Source: Verrucomicrobiaceae bacterium
GTDB taxonomy: Bacteria > Verrucomicrobiota > Verrucomicrobiia > Verrucomicrobiales > Verrucomicrobiaceae
Length of the DNA: 64,000 nucleotides
Reading direction: 5' to 3'
Assembly: GCA_016795465.1 (NCBI GenBank)
Contig: JAEUHK010000049.1
Coordinates: 59,348 to 123,347 of the forward strand
Shown: positions 63,440 to 64,000 of the stretch, piece by piece
Layout: every line of letters starts with the position of its first letter
How positions within the stretch are numbered: position 1 is the stretch's first letter
Notes under the pieces: model-generated
What the model was told of the DNA's origin: nothing
What the model saw: only the letters and a program-made list of their open reading frames with translations
Database searches by the model: none
Position numbers and translations under genes: made by a program

Positions 63440-64000
63440 CTACTTCCTCAACACCACCGCCAGAATCCCGCTCGCGTGCTCCCAGCGGCGGATGACGGTG
63501 TCGATCAAGAACAGCAGCAGCGCCAGGAGCACCAAATCCGGCCACAGCTCGATGTGCTGCATGGCTTTGGTCGTTTCGAGATTCGGTAGCGAGGCGTTTT
63601 CGGCCAGAAACTCGCCGCCGGTGAGTTTGGTGGCTTCGCGGAGCAGCGTTTCGTTCACGGTGCCGAGGCTGGCTTCGCTGCTGGGGTTGTGCACGAGGCC
63701 GGCGCTGACCATTTCGGCTCCAGAACGAGCGCGGATGAGATAGACGCCGGGGTCGCCGGGCTGGAAGTGGCCGCCGTATTCGCCGGGGGCGGTTTGCGTG
63801 AGCGTGAGCTGCTGCGTGGGCTTCATCGGCGCGCCGAGCGCATCAGCGGCGATGTGGAAGACCTCGGCGGTGACGGCGGCGTTGTTCGCCCGCGTGCCGG
63901 CATCGCTCAAAAGATCGACGGTGATCTTCGCGTCGTCGCCCTGCATGCTCGTGGCGAGATCCATGAAGCGCCCCTGCGGCGGACGCGCGGTCTCGCGCAG
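63440..64000 (-). CDS. C-terminal part of a membrane protein, partial at right edge
   Basis: The frame is open to the window's right end, so an internal ATG at 63964 is not the real start. The visible 186 residues have a beta-rich domain (AKITVDLLSDAGTR, YLIRARSGAEMVSAGLVHNP), then a C-terminal transmembrane helix (WPDLVLLALLLFLIDTVIRRW). The layout fits the end of a VWA/glutamine amidotransferase-like membrane protein (BatA-type), but the diagnostic domains are outside the window, so this is a guess. Confidence 0.55.
   Translation of the reverse strand: MRETARPPQGRFMDLATSMQGDDAKITVDLLSDAGTRANNAAVTAEVFHIAADALGAPMKPTQQLTLTQTAPGEYGGHFQPGDPGVYLIRARSGAEMVSAGLVHNPSSEASLGTVNETLLREATKLTGGEFLAENASLPNLETTKAMQHIELWPDLVLLALLLFLIDTVIRRWEHASGILAVVLRK

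Noticed and set aside
63024..63545. 173-codon minus-strand frame across the gap beyond rpsP
   Set aside because: It overlaps the end of the partial membrane protein in another frame and the double palindrome, and has no family features.

Overview
The window looks like part of a chromosome from a Verrucomicrobiota bacterium, probably near Prosthecobacter/Verrucomicrobium. This is inferred from gene content: a giant autotransporter-type beta-strand-repeat protein, a secreted DUF1501 protein, a planctomycete-type cytochrome fused to a sulfatase-modifying-factor domain, a secreted PQQ-propeller protein, many TPR proteins and few clear Shine-Dalgarno sites. No rRNA, tRNA, CRISPR array or transposase was recognised.

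Layout. (1) Bases 1-16143 are one minus-strand reading frame, open at the left edge: the first 5381 residues of a huge secreted repeat adhesin with about five long-range modules roughly 3 kb apart. (2) 16.5-18.7 kb holds a Gfo/Idh/MocA oxidoreductase with a clear terminator, divergent from queA. (3) 18.7-25.1 kb is a compact minus-strand run: an HNH nuclease with a small overlapping partner, then a TerB/FHA-like/ABCG fusion transporter, a 56-residue protein, a TIR/deoxyribosyltransferase-like protein, a PLD-type protein and an SDR enzyme. The three middle genes (small protein, TIR-like, PLD) are the best candidate for an undescribed, possibly defensive, module. (4) 25.2-38.4 kb is mostly plus strand: nagA-like, cytochrome-SUMF1, a kexin-like protease, thiD, a degenerate S41 peptidase, an IF-1-like OB protein, a secreted esterase and a purF-type amidotransferase; apaG lies on the minus strand. 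(5) 38.4-42.6 kb carries small secreted proteins and lipoproteins and a large unknown secreted protein. (6) 42.7-53.1 kb is a probable surface glycosylation locus: octahaem cytochrome/TPR lipoprotein, TPR protein, GT-C enzyme, Dpm1-like GT2, two divergent TMTC-like GT-C/TPR proteins and a sugar-nucleotide epimerase. (7) 53.1-64 kb has the PQQ-propeller protein, DUF1501, an SNase-like protein, queE, a Fic protein, a HemL-like aminotransferase, a Dabb protein, khpA, rpsP and the C-terminal end of a membrane protein that leaves the window.

A recurring oddity is the set of word-like, self-complementary intergenic elements at gene ends (26.16, 39.98, 40.13, 56.15 and 63.39 kb). Several overlap the stop codon of the adjacent gene, and one related copy has become part of a signal peptide (42.57 kb). 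Queuosine synthesis is represented twice (queA, queE). The glycosylation genes, the giant adhesin and the many secreted proteins suggest an organism that invests heavily in its cell surface.
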